DNA of 64,000 nt. Origin: Streptomyces sp. 11x1 (GTDB lineage Bacteria; Actinomycetota; Actinomycetes; Streptomycetales; Streptomycetaceae). Position 1 is the stretch's first letter; each line of letters opens with the position of its first letter. This document shows positions 39,955 to 47,907 of this stretch, piece by piece. Location of the stretch: NCBI RefSeq assembly GCF_032598905.1, contig NZ_CP122458.1:5047001-5111000 (forward strand). Reading direction: 5' to 3'. The notes beneath the pieces were generated by a model. The model did no database searches, was not told where the DNA came from, and saw only the letters and a list, made by a program, of their open reading frames with translations. The position numbers and the translations under genes were made by a program.

Positions 39955-41361
39955 ATGAGCAGCACGCAGGACAGGGACATCGCCATGGCGCGGCACGTGC
40001 GCAGGGTGGATGTGGTGGTGGTCGGTGCGGGGCTGGCCGGTCTGACCGCGGCGCGGGAGCTTGTCGCGGCGGGGAGGTCGGTGGCCGTGCTGGAGGCGCG
40101 GGACCGGGTGGGTGGGCGGCTGCTCAACCACGATCTCGGCGACGGTCAGGTGACGGAGGTCGGCGGGCAGTTCGTGGGCCCCACCCAGGACCACATCCTG
40201 GCGCTGGCCGAGGAGGTCGGCGTGGCCACCTACCAGGCCGCCGTTCCCGGCGAGACCGTCTACGTCAACGACGGCAGGGCCAAGCGGTTCACGGGGCACA
40301 CCCCGCCGGACCTGCTCGCCCTGCCGGACATGGGGATCGCTCTGGCGCGTATCGGGCAGGCGGCGGGCAAGGTGGATCCGGCCGCCCCCTGGAAGGCCCC
40401 GAACGCCCGTGAGCTGGACGGCATGACCTACGAGACCTGGCTGCGCAAGGCCGAGATCACCGGCGACGCCGTCGACATGATCAACCTGTTCCTGAACTCC
40501 GCCTACGGCGGCGAGGCCCGTGACGCCTCCGCCCTGTTCAGCCTCTGGTACGTCTCCACCTTCGGCAACGAGACCCACCCCGGCACCATGGAGCGCGGCA
40601 CCGGAACCACCGGCGGCGCCCAGGACAGCCGCTTCGTCGGCGGCTCACAGCTCGTCGCCCAGCGCCTCGCCGAAGAACTCGACGGCCGCGTCCACCTGTC
40701 GGCGCCGGTGCGACGCGTCAGCCAGGACTCCACCGGTGTCACCGTGGTCTCCGACGCCGGCGACTGGCGGGCCGACCGAGTGATCGTCGCCGTACCGCCG
40801 CTGGTGGCCTCACGGATCATGTGGGACCCGCTGCTGCCCGCCCAGCAGGACCAGCTCTTCCAGCGGCTGCCGTTCGGCACCCTCATGAAGTGCGTCGCCG
40901 TCTACGACAAGCCGTTCTGGCGCGAGGACGGGCTCTCCGGCATGGGCCTGCTGCGCGGCGGCTCCCCCATCCGCGAGATGTTCGACAACACCCCGCCCGA
41001 CGGCGGACCCGGCGTCCTGATGGGCTTCCTCGGCGGCCGGGAATGGCGCAAGTGGGCCCACCGCCCCGCCGCCGAACGCCGCGGCGCCGTCCTGCGCTGC
41101 TTCGCCCAGGTCGTCGGGGACCGCGCCTTCGACACCGTCGACTACGTCGAGCAGGACTGGACCGCCGAGCAGTGGACCCAGGGCGGCCCCACCTCCGTCG
41201 CCGCCCCCGGCGTCCTCACCGACTACGGCCACTGGATGGCACGCCCCCACCACCGCGTGCACTGGGCAGGCGCCGAGTTCTCCCCCTACTGGAACGGCTA
41301 CATGGACGGCGCCGTCCGCTCCGGCCGGACCACCGCCACCGAACTCCTCCACCACAGCTGA
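39955..41361 (+). CDS. Flavin-containing monoamine oxidase family protein
   Basis: A 468-residue FAD enzyme. The dinucleotide motif VVVGAGLAGLTAAREL is followed by LEARDRVGGRL, as in MAO-type amine oxidases; the C-terminal HWAGAEFSPYWNGYMDGAVRSG is the second FAD-binding motif. AAGGAG lies just before ATG 39955. Family members oxidise amines to imines with release of peroxide; the substrate is unknown. It heads an operon-like set with an SRPBCC protein and a TetR regulator and is divergent from an MMPL exporter, together suggesting detoxification or conversion of an amine-containing compound. Confidence 0.93.
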   Translation: MSSTQDRDIAMARHVRRVDVVVVGAGLAGLTAARELVAAGRSVAVLEARDRVGGRLLNHDLGDGQVTEVGGQFVGPTQDHILALAEEVGVATYQAAVPGETVYVNDGRAKRFTGHTPPDLLALPDMGIALARIGQAAGKVDPAAPWKAPNARELDGMTYETWLRKAEITGDAVDMINLFLNSAYGGEARDASALFSLWYVSTFGNETHPGTMERGTGTTGGAQDSRFVGGSQLVAQRLAEELDGRVHLSAPVRRVSQDSTGVTVVSDAGDWRADRVIVAVPPLVASRIMWDPLLPAQQDQLFQRLPFGTLMKCVAVYDKPFWREDGLSGMGLLRGGSPIREMFDNTPPDGGPGVLMGFLGGREWRKWAHRPAAERRGAVLRCFAQVVGDRAFDTVDYVEQDWTAEQWTQGGPTSVAAPGVLTDYGHWMARPHHRVHWAGAEFSPYWNGYMDGAVRSGRTTATELLHHS

Positions 41362-41440
41362 GCACACCAAGCACCCCACCACCAGAGCTGCGCGCACGAA
41401 GCACCCCTCCGCCAGAGCTGCGCGCACGAAGTACCGACAA
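41351..41440 (+). repeat. Three tandem 30-bp repeats spanning the amine oxidase stop
   Basis: Units 41351-41380, 41381-41410 and 41411-41440 are alike; the last two share GCCAGAGCTGCGCGCACGAAG almost exactly. The first unit contains the last codons of the amine oxidase gene, so the spacer was probably made by duplication of the gene's end. Confidence 0.75.
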
Positions 41441-41456
41441 GCAAGGGAACCCTGTC

Positions 41457-41942
41457 ATGAACCGTTTCGTCGTCGCCGAGACCGCCGTCATCAACGCCCC
41501 CCTCGGGCGGGTCTGGGACGTCATCTCCCGCACCGACCGCTACGCCGAGTGGGTCGCCGGAGCCATCGAGGTCACCGACCACCACGGCCTCGCCACCGTC
41601 GGCAAGACCTACGCCGAGCGCAACCGCACCCTCGGCCCGCTCAAGACCGACTCCCTCTGGACCGTCCAGGAGATCGAACCCCTCAAGCGCCGCGTCGACA
41701 CCGGCACCGGATTCGCCCCCCTCCAGGACCTCACCAACACCTTCGAGTTCCGCCCGGTCCAGACCTCCGACGGCCGGGAGGCCACCGAGATGCTCTACCA
41801 GGTCGAATACACCATCGGCCTCGGCCCCTTGGGCCTGCTCCTCGACTCCATACAGCAGCCCGCCATGCGCGCCGGCATGCGCACCTCCATGGCCAACCTC
41901 AACACCCTGCTGCGATCCGAGGCGTCGAGGACCGCTCGCTGA
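41457..41942 (+). CDS. SRPBCC (START-like) domain protein
   Basis: A 161-residue protein with the polyketide cyclase/SRPBCC fold: FVVAETAVINAPLGRVWDVI, DRYAEWVAGAIEV, TYAERNRTLGPLKTDSLWTV, VEYTIGLGPLGLLLD. AAGGGA lies before ATG 41457. Such proteins form a deep hydrophobic pocket for small ligands and can act as cyclases, transporters or chaperones of pathway intermediates. Its position between the amine oxidase and TetR genes suggests it handles the same compound. Confidence 0.87.
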   Translation: MNRFVVAETAVINAPLGRVWDVISRTDRYAEWVAGAIEVTDHHGLATVGKTYAERNRTLGPLKTDSLWTVQEIEPLKRRVDTGTGFAPLQDLTNTFEFRPVQTSDGREATEMLYQVEYTIGLGPLGLLLDSIQQPAMRAGMRTSMANLNTLLRSEASRTAR

Positions 41943-42077
41943 CAGGCGGCGGATGCTCGTGGGCCGGTCGGCCGGCCCACCCGCCCGATCGGCCGCCGGC
42001 CCAGGAGCGGCCATCATCACGTACCGCTGATTTGTCGAGCGACCTGTTCAGCAGACTGAGTCGGATAGGATCGCGTC

Positions 42078-42665
42078 ATGGCACATGTATCCGCGGCGGA
42101 GCGCCGCCCGCAACTGATCAAGGCGGCCATCGGCCTCATGGCCAGGGAGGGCGTCGCCGCCGGCAGCACCCGCGCCATCGCCGCCGAGCTCGGCGTGGCA
42201 CAGGCGACCGTGCACTACACCTTCGGCACGAAGGAGGAGCTGTACCGGGCCGTCATGGAACAGCTCACGCGCGACCTCATCGACCAGGTGACACGGGCCG
42301 CGCCCACGGACGCGAGCTTCGAGGACACCATCCTCACACTCGCCGAAGCACTCTGGCGTACCGTGCTCGAACAGCCCGCCTCGCACCAGCTGCTCACCGA
42401 GCTGAGCATGTTCGCCCTGCGTACGCCATACCTGCAGGAGGCTCTTCAGAACCACTACAGCGAGGTCCTGGCGGTGACGACGAAGCTGGTCGAGCAGGCC
42501 GCCGAACGCACCGGTCACCGGCTCGGCCAGCCCGCCGAGACGATCGCGAGGTTCTTCCTGGCCGGCTTCGACGGACTGACGATGCAGCACCTCTCCCTGC
42601 CGAACGAGGAAGCCGAGCGCGTCTGCCTGCGGTCCTTGGTCTCGGCCGTCCTGGCCATGACCTGA
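42078..42665 (+). CDS. TetR-family regulator of the amine oxidase/MMPL cluster
   Basis: A 195-residue regulator. Helix-turn-helix: RRPQLIKAAIGLMAREGVAA, then TRAIAAELGVAQATVHYTFGTK. The helical effector domain is of normal length and ends LRSLVSAVLAMT. It is last in the amine oxidase-SRPBCC direction and is preceded by its own palindrome (GTCGAGCGAC at 42034-42043) related to that at the amine oxidase promoter. Repression of the divergent MMPL and amine oxidase genes is inferred. Confidence 0.9.
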   Translation: MAHVSAAERRPQLIKAAIGLMAREGVAAGSTRAIAAELGVAQATVHYTFGTKEELYRAVMEQLTRDLIDQVTRAAPTDASFEDTILTLAEALWRTVLEQPASHQLLTELSMFALRTPYLQEALQNHYSEVLAVTTKLVEQAAERTGHRLGQPAETIARFFLAGFDGLTMQHLSLPNEEAERVCLRSLVSAVLAMT

Positions 42666-43036
42666 GGTCGCTCGACGATCACGACTACCAGGCACCGGCG
42701 ATCAGGACCGACGGTGACGACCGGTTCGGCAAGCCGTTGCGCAGGGACTTCCTGGGGCCCCGGCCTCGGCGCTCGCCTGACGCGGTGTCGGCCCGGATCC
42801 AGAAGGCCACCGCGATCCCTGTGGGCCGGGCCGCCTGCGCCCACGAGCCGCTCACCGGCCCGCAGTTGCTCGCCCGGGTCAGGGACCACCTCGCCAGGAC
42901 CGCCGCGTTGACGTGCACCGACCTGGGCACGTTCCGCACCTGGCTCACCCGGGACCTGACGGCCGGCTCAGCCGACGAGGTGTTCACGGAGGGGACGCCT
43001 GGCGGACAGGGCCTCGCGACTACGCTGGGGACATGA
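42666..43036 (+). pseudogene. Start-less coding-like remnant
   Basis: One frame stays open from after the TetR stop to TGA 43036 and reads like protein in its second half (PLTGPQLLARVRDHLARTAA, FRTWLTRDLTAGSADEVFTE), but there is no credible start or ribosome site. It may be the 3' end of a lost gene. Its stop overlaps the next start (ATGA at 43033-43036), which suggests it once was an upstream operon member. No family recognised. Confidence 0.35.
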
Positions 43037-43386
43037 CAAGCGAGGGCGCTCAGAGCAGCAAGGGGTGGGCGAGGAAAGCAGGTTGGGGCGCTCTGGCACT
43101 GTTCCTGATCGCCTTCGCGGGTTTCGAGAGCGTCAAGTACGGCCTTCCGACGACGGTTGCCGCGCTGGTGTTCTTCGCGCTGCCCGACCTGGCCCGGCTG
43201 GCGGGGGTCCGCCCACCAGGTCTCCTCTACCAGTCGGTGCATCGCGTATGGATCCCGCTGGTGGTACTGGTCGGCTACTCCCTCGGGCCGGTCGTATGGC
43301 CACCACTCTTCACCGCGGGCCTCGGCTGGCTCACGCGGGTGGCCATCGACAGAATGCTCGGCAAGGGACTTCCCGCCGGATCCTGA
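43033..43386 (+). CDS. Small integral membrane protein (117 aa)
   Basis: Two or three hydrophobic segments: AGWGALALFLIAFAGFESV, TTVAALVFFALPDLARLAG and VWIPLVVLVGYSLGPVVWPPL. The start ATG 43033 has only GGGG three nt upstream. This resembles small uncharacterised Streptomyces membrane proteins; function unknown. Confidence 0.65.
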   Translation: MTSEGAQSSKGWARKAGWGALALFLIAFAGFESVKYGLPTTVAALVFFALPDLARLAGVRPPGLLYQSVHRVWIPLVVLVGYSLGPVVWPPLFTAGLGWLTRVAIDRMLGKGLPAGS

Positions 43387-43545
43387 TCCGACGCGACGGC
43401 TCCCGGGACATGCCGGCCGCCCACTGCGCAGGGCGAGAAAAATCTGTGGATCTTCGCGGCAACCTTTTTCGGCCCCTCGGACCACTAAGCGTTGTCCGGC
43501 CAAGCGGTCCGGTCAGGTGCAACGGCTGAAAGCGAGAGCACAGAC

Positions 43546-45414
43546 ATGTCCCTGGAACCAGAGCACAGACATGTCCCAGGCCCACCCACGTCACCGGTGG
43601 CGTCCCGCGTCGGCGGCCACCGTGCCGACGGCGGCGCGCGCGGTGACCGCCCGAAGCATCGTGGCCGTCGGCTGCTCGCGCGGCGGGGGCTCTGGGCGGG
43701 TCTCGCCATGGTGGTCGTGGCCGGCTCGGCCGTTGTGGTCAACCAGGCTTCGGCGGAGCAGAAAGGCCTGGATCTGAAGAAGTGGTACGTGCTGGTCAAC
43801 CGCAACAGCGGCAAGGTGCTGGACAACCACGCCTCCGCCACGAAGGACGGCGCGCGGGTGGTGCAGTGGAGCCGTCACGGCGGTGCCAACCAGCAGTGGC
43901 GGTTCATCAAATCGGGTGACGGGTACTACCGGCTGCAGAACCGGAACTCCGGCAAGGTGCTGGACGACCTCGGCTGGTCGAAGACCGCCGGCTCGGCCAT
44001 CGTGCAGTGGAAAGACCTGAACGGCACCAACCAGCAGTTCAAACTGGCCAAGTCGCCGGACGGCTACGTGCGTCTGGTCAATCGCTTCAGCGGCATGGCT
44101 GTGGGTGTCCAGAAAGCCACCAAGGCCAACGGGGGCGACATCGTCCAGAACCGCGACCGGGGCCGCGCCAACCAGCAGTGGAAACTCGTCGCGGCCGGTA
44201 GTGCCGGCGGCACCGGGAACCCCGGGGACGCCGGCAGCACGCCCACGCCCAGCGGCAGCACTCCGGCGAGCCCGGCTCCGAACGGCACCCGGCCAGCGTC
44301 GCCGCCGGCGTCTCCGCCCGCCACCAAGGGCACGTCGACGAAGCGTTTCATGGGCAGTGACACGGTGCTCATCGGCGGCTCGATGACCGACGCCTCGGCG
44401 AACGCCGCGCCGTTCGACGTGCGATACGCCTATGTGCACAGCCAGCCCGCACCCTCGTCGGAGTACTACACGGCAGCGCGCTGCAAGGACGCGTGGTCGG
44501 GCTGGTGGGGTTGCTGGAACGGCAGCACCACGGCGCCCGGCACTTACGTGACCTGGCGGGACGACGTGGTGGCCGACGCGACGTACAAGGGCAAGCCGCG
44601 CCCGCAGAAGATGCTCTGGACCTGGTACTCGTTGCGCGACCTCGGGGACGCGGCAGGTGAGGGCGACGGCCCGGGCGAGGTCAAGGCCATCAACAGGCGT
44701 GACCTGCTCACCCGGTACCTGAACGACTACCGCTTCTTCCTCCAGAAGATCGGCAAGTCGCACGACGCGATCGACCTTGAGCCCGACTTCTGGGGCTTCG
44801 CCCGGTCGCTCGGCAATCTGCACCAGGTGCCCGCGCAGGTCTCTGCCGCCAATCCGACGGATTGTGGATCGCAGGAGAACAGCGCTGCCGGACTCGCCCA
44901 GTGCCTGATTCAGATGACGCGCAAGTACGCGCCGAACGCCGCCGTGGGGCTGCACCTTTCCTGCTTCGACTGGGAGACCGACGTCCAGAAGTGCGTCAAG
45001 GACTACGCGGACCTCGGGGCGAAGAACGCCGACTTCCTGGTCAGCGATGTGTCGGACCGCGACGCGGGCTGGTACGCACTGCCGGCCCACGGCAGCCGTG
45101 ACACCTTCTGGACCGACAAGAAGGCCGCCGCCTCGCTGAAGTTCTGGAAGACGATGGCCGAGTCCGTGGGCAAGCCGGTCGTCCTGTGGCAGATCCCCGT
45201 GGGCAACATGGCGCAGAACAACACGCCCGACCACTACAAGGACGACAAGGTGGACTGGTTCTTCGCCCACATGGACCAGGTGGCGGACGCCCACATCGCA
45301 GGCCTGCTGTTCGGTGCGGGGTGGACGGAGCAGACGACGCCCGAGTCCGACGGCGGAAACCTGATCCGCAAGACGATCGCGTATCACAACTCGGGTGGTA
45401 CGGCGCTCAAGTAG
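43546..45414 (+). CDS. Ricin-lectin secreted protein with putative glycoside-hydrolase-like domain
   Basis: A 622-residue exported protein. A basic segment and hydrophobic helix (GLWAGLAMVVVAGSAVVVN) form a signal or anchor. Residues ~75-215 make a CBM13/ricin beta-trefoil with three QxW-type repeats (NQQWRF, NQQFKL, NQQWKL). A Pro/Ser/Thr linker follows. The C-terminal ~350 residues look like a secreted TIM-barrel hydrolase (KMLWTWYSLRDLGD, HDAIDLEPDFWGF, AAVGLHLSCFDWE, GKPVVLWQIPVGNM), with the Asp/Glu of DLEPDFW as catalytic candidates, but I cannot assign a family. A direct repeat (GAGCACAGACATGTCCC) near the start offers an alternative ATG at 43570. Confidence 0.8.
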   Translation: MSLEPEHRHVPGPPTSPVASRVGGHRADGGARGDRPKHRGRRLLARRGLWAGLAMVVVAGSAVVVNQASAEQKGLDLKKWYVLVNRNSGKVLDNHASATKDGARVVQWSRHGGANQQWRFIKSGDGYYRLQNRNSGKVLDDLGWSKTAGSAIVQWKDLNGTNQQFKLAKSPDGYVRLVNRFSGMAVGVQKATKANGGDIVQNRDRGRANQQWKLVAAGSAGGTGNPGDAGSTPTPSGSTPASPAPNGTRPASPPASPPATKGTSTKRFMGSDTVLIGGSMTDASANAAPFDVRYAYVHSQPAPSSEYYTAARCKDAWSGWWGCWNGSTTAPGTYVTWRDDVVADATYKGKPRPQKMLWTWYSLRDLGDAAGEGDGPGEVKAINRRDLLTRYLNDYRFFLQKIGKSHDAIDLEPDFWGFARSLGNLHQVPAQVSAANPTDCGSQENSAAGLAQCLIQMTRKYAPNAAVGLHLSCFDWETDVQKCVKDYADLGAKNADFLVSDVSDRDAGWYALPAHGSRDTFWTDKKAAASLKFWKTMAESVGKPVVLWQIPVGNMAQNNTPDHYKDDKVDWFFAHMDQVADAHIAGLLFGAGWTEQTTPESDGGNLIRKTIAYHNSGGTALK

Positions 45415-45523
45415 GCGGCCTCGGCGAAGGGGGTGATCGCGCTGGCAGGTGACGGCGGGGAAGCCGAGTTGCATCCTCGGACCGACAGGACGTCACCCCT
45501 CTTCGATCGTTCAGCAAGCCCGC

Positions 45524-45640
45524 AAGGCGCCCGCGCAATACGCCTCGCCGAAAGCCGGAAAGCAGCCGGACTCACCAGGCGGGCACTGGCCCAAGGCCTG
45601 GGTCGGCATGAGTCGAAGGATTCGCGCTTCTATGTCGGCG
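45524..45640 (+). pseudogene. XRE helix-turn-helix gene fragment
   Basis: RLAESRKAAGLTRRALAQGLGRHESK matches the first helices of Streptomyces XRE/DUF5753 regulators (typically '...AGLTGRALAxxxGWHxSKVSRIE'). The match ends at DSRFYVG and no effector domain follows. It is a short relic without a credible start. Confidence 0.45.
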
Positions 45641-45782
45641 CCAGCGGCCGCGGCCTCCAGCGCGGCCACCCGTCAGGACCCCGGCGCCCCAGCGGGGCCG
45701 CAGCCACAACAGCTCGCGGCCCCGCCATGACTGAGGGACCTCGCGAAGGCGCGGACCGCGTCACCTCAGCGGTTCGTCTGTG

Positions 45783-45998
45783 CAGGAACGCCGGCTGACC
45801 GCACCCCAGGCCGACGACCTCTACGAACTCGTCGGCGGGTGACAGGGCCGGTCCCTGATCATCACCAGCAACCGGGCGCCCAGCGACTGGTATCCCCTCT
45901 TCCCCAACGCCGTCGTCGCCGAGTCGCTGCTGGACCGGCTGATCAACGCCGGCCACCAGGTCATCATGAACGGCCCCAGATACCGCCCCGACAAGTGA
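45783..45998 (+). pseudogene. IS21-type istB ATPase gene, 3' remnant
   Basis: The frame reads LTAPQADDLYELVGG, a TGA at ~45840, then SLIITSNRAPSDWYPLFPN, AVVAESLLDRLINAGHQ and MNGPRYRPDK before TGA 45998. This is the C-terminal end of IstB-like helper ATPases (SNRAPxDWYPLFPNPVVAExLLDRL). The Walker motifs and the partner istA are gone, so it is a dead IS21-family remnant. Confidence 0.8.
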
Positions 45999-46043
45999 CC
46001 GAAGAATCCCACCGGCAAGCCCGGCACACCCCCGCAAGGCTGA

Positions 46044-46907
46044 TCAGATCACCGGCGGCCCCGCTTCGATCCGGCGCATCACCGCGGGCATGCTGTCCAG
46101 ATCAGGGCCGGTCTGGACCTGCCGCTCGTCCCACCAAGTGGCGCCGGCGTCGCGCAGTGGACCGATCACGTCCCTGGCCTTCACGGCATCCAACGGCGTG
46201 GCACCGCCGAGCACGAGCTCGAAAGGCCGCTCGGAGGTGCCCGTACGGTGCTTGCGTACATAACCGGCAAGATCCCGAACCTCTGCCACATCAGGCACAT
46301 GCCCATGCCGGGCCGTCTCGAAGAGAGGCACCGCCCCGTCCCACCGCGCTGCCCGCCGCATAGGCGGGCGACACGGCCAGAACCCGCCGATCCACACCGG
46401 CGGACCAGGCCGCTGCACGGTTGCAGGCAGCAGCGTCACGTCCCGGACCTCGTAGTGCCGGCCATGGTGGTCCACCGGCTCGCCGGACCACCAGCGTCTC
46501 AACAGCTCCAGCCCCTCGTCCAGCCGCTCGGCGAGGAGCTGCGGCTCAGCGGTGTCGCCGAAGCTGCGGTACTCGTCCTCGACCGGCCCGCCCAGGCCGG
46601 CCGCGAAGATCACCCGGCCACCGCTGAGATTGTCCAGGGTCGCCACTTGGCGGGCAAGCTGCTGCGGACGATAACGGGGCACCGGCGTCAGTAAGGTGCC
46701 CAGCCGGATCCGCGAGGTCGCCAGCGCGGCCGCAGTCAGCAGCATCCAGGGATCTCCGAAGGGGCGCCCCTGGTGTTGGCGGTGCAGTACGTTGTCCCAG
46801 ACGAAGAGTCCGTCCCAGCCCGCCTGTTCGACGGCAGCCGCCACAGTCGCGACGCTACGAGGGTCGGCGAAGTCACCGAAGTTGGGGATGTGGATGGAGA
46901 AGCGCAT
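46044..46907 (-). CDS. LLM-class F420-dependent oxidoreductase
   Basis: A 287-residue luciferase-like TIM-barrel protein: RFSIHIPNFGDFADPRSVA, AGWDGLFVWDNVLH, SRIRLGTLLTPVPRYRP, TLDNLSGGRVIFAAGLGG, RLDEGLELLRRWWSGEPVDH. This pattern is that of F420-dependent reductases/dehydrogenases common in actinobacteria. ATG 46905-46907 was preferred to a start 9 codons upstream because MRFSIHIPNFG is the normal family N-terminus. The substrate is unknown. Confidence 0.88.
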   Translation of the reverse strand: MRFSIHIPNFGDFADPRSVATVAAAVEQAGWDGLFVWDNVLHRQHQGRPFGDPWMLLTAAALATSRIRLGTLLTPVPRYRPQQLARQVATLDNLSGGRVIFAAGLGGPVEDEYRSFGDTAEPQLLAERLDEGLELLRRWWSGEPVDHHGRHYEVRDVTLLPATVQRPGPPVWIGGFWPCRPPMRRAARWDGAVPLFETARHGHVPDVAEVRDLAGYVRKHRTGTSERPFELVLGGATPLDAVKARDVIGPLRDAGATWWDERQVQTGPDLDSMPAVMRRIEAGPPVI

Positions 46908-47168
46908 CCCAGCAGAATGCGGACCCGGCCGCAAAGGAGCAATCGGGTTCGGATCCAGGCGGCTTCACGGGAGGACCCCGAAGACGCAGCACTACAGGAC
47001 ACGGCGCAACACGCGCTCCACCGGGATCCCGACCGAGGCCGGACCGACAACAAGGCCGCCCCATCGGGCTCCGCATCCAAGCGAAGCCCGACTCTTACGC
47101 CGTCGTCGACAGTCGTGAACCTTTCCAGGTTCCCGCCGAGAAACCCGGCGCGCAGCAGCGGACGCTGG

Positions 47169-47432
47169 TCACCCGATGCACAAAGTGAGTGCTTCGAGGT
47201 CACGGGTCGTGCAGCACAGCGCGGCCCACAGCTCGGGGCGCGTGGGTTCCATCCGCTCCCTCGCCGTCTGCTCGCGGACGAGTCCGTGACCACGAGCCCA
47301 GGCCCACATTCTTTCCGCAGCCTGAGCCATGAGCGGATTCTCGACCGACGGTTCGAAGAGCATGGGGTACCCGGGAAAATTCAGCGGGGCCCTGGGCCGG
47401 AGGCGGCTGTGACTGTTTCGCTGCCGGAGCAC
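47169..47432 (-). pseudogene. Terpene synthase N-terminal fragment
   Basis: The minus strand encodes NPLMAQAAERMWAWARGHGL, REQTARERMEPTRPELWAAL and DLEALTLCIG then stops. Order and spacing resemble the N-terminal helices of bacterial class I terpene cyclases, which continue to a W-x-F-x-x-DD motif; here the gene ends before it. Only a truncated, non-catalytic relic remains. Confidence 0.5.
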
Positions 47433-47492
47433 GCTGCGCGCCGCTAGCGTGGGGGCAGGACCGTGTCGTGGGGACGCGAGGGGGAGGCGAAC

Positions 47493-47882
47493 ATGGATCC
47501 AGCTACGTTAAGTGCCGTTGCGGTGGCGCTGGTTGCTACCAAGTTCGGGGAGGGCGCCGCGATGGAGGCCGGGAAGGCCGCCTGGCTGAAGATCCAGAGT
47601 GTCGCGCAGGCCGTCAGGCAACGGTTCGGCCGTTCCGACGCGCAGAGCGCTGCCCTGGCCGAGTTGGAGGCGAGTCCGGGGGACGAGGACATGCAGGCCG
47701 CCGTGGCCGGCCATCTGCGCCGTGAGCTGGAGAGCGATGCGGAGTTCGCCGCCACCCTCGAAGCCCTGGTGACCGCCGCCCAGAGTGACCCTGCCACACA
47801 GACGCTGATCGCCCACGCGAGCGGCAACGCCAAGCAGGTCAACGTCAGCGGAAACAACAGTGGGCCCATTTCGTTTTCCTAG
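47493..47882 (+). CDS. Small helical effector/adaptor (Bell-like) of an NLR pair
   Basis: A 129-residue protein. The N-terminus MDPATLSAVAVALVATKFGEGAA has small-residue (Gly/Ala) spacing that could insert in membranes; charged helices follow (RQRFGRSDAQSAALAELEAS, MQAAVAGHLRRELESDAEFA). The C-terminus ends GNAKQVNVSGNNSGPISFS, nearly repeated at the N-terminus of the next protein (GHARQVNVLRDNYAPIYF). GGGGGAGG precedes ATG 47493. By analogy with reported bacterial Bell-domain proteins, which pair with NLRs through short amyloid/RHIM-like motifs, this could be the cell-killing effector templated by its neighbour. That role is inferred. Confidence 0.75.
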   Translation: MDPATLSAVAVALVATKFGEGAAMEAGKAAWLKIQSVAQAVRQRFGRSDAQSAALAELEASPGDEDMQAAVAGHLRRELESDAEFAATLEALVTAAQSDPATQTLIAHASGNAKQVNVSGNNSGPISFS

Positions 47883-47907
47883 ACGTCGTCCGCCCCGGCC
47901 GGCCACC

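Noticed and set aside
46990..47190. Protein-like phrase RIQAKPDSYAVVDSREPFQV on the plus strand
   Set aside because: There is no start codon, ribosome site or recognised family. It may be one more relic, but support is too weak to list as a gene.
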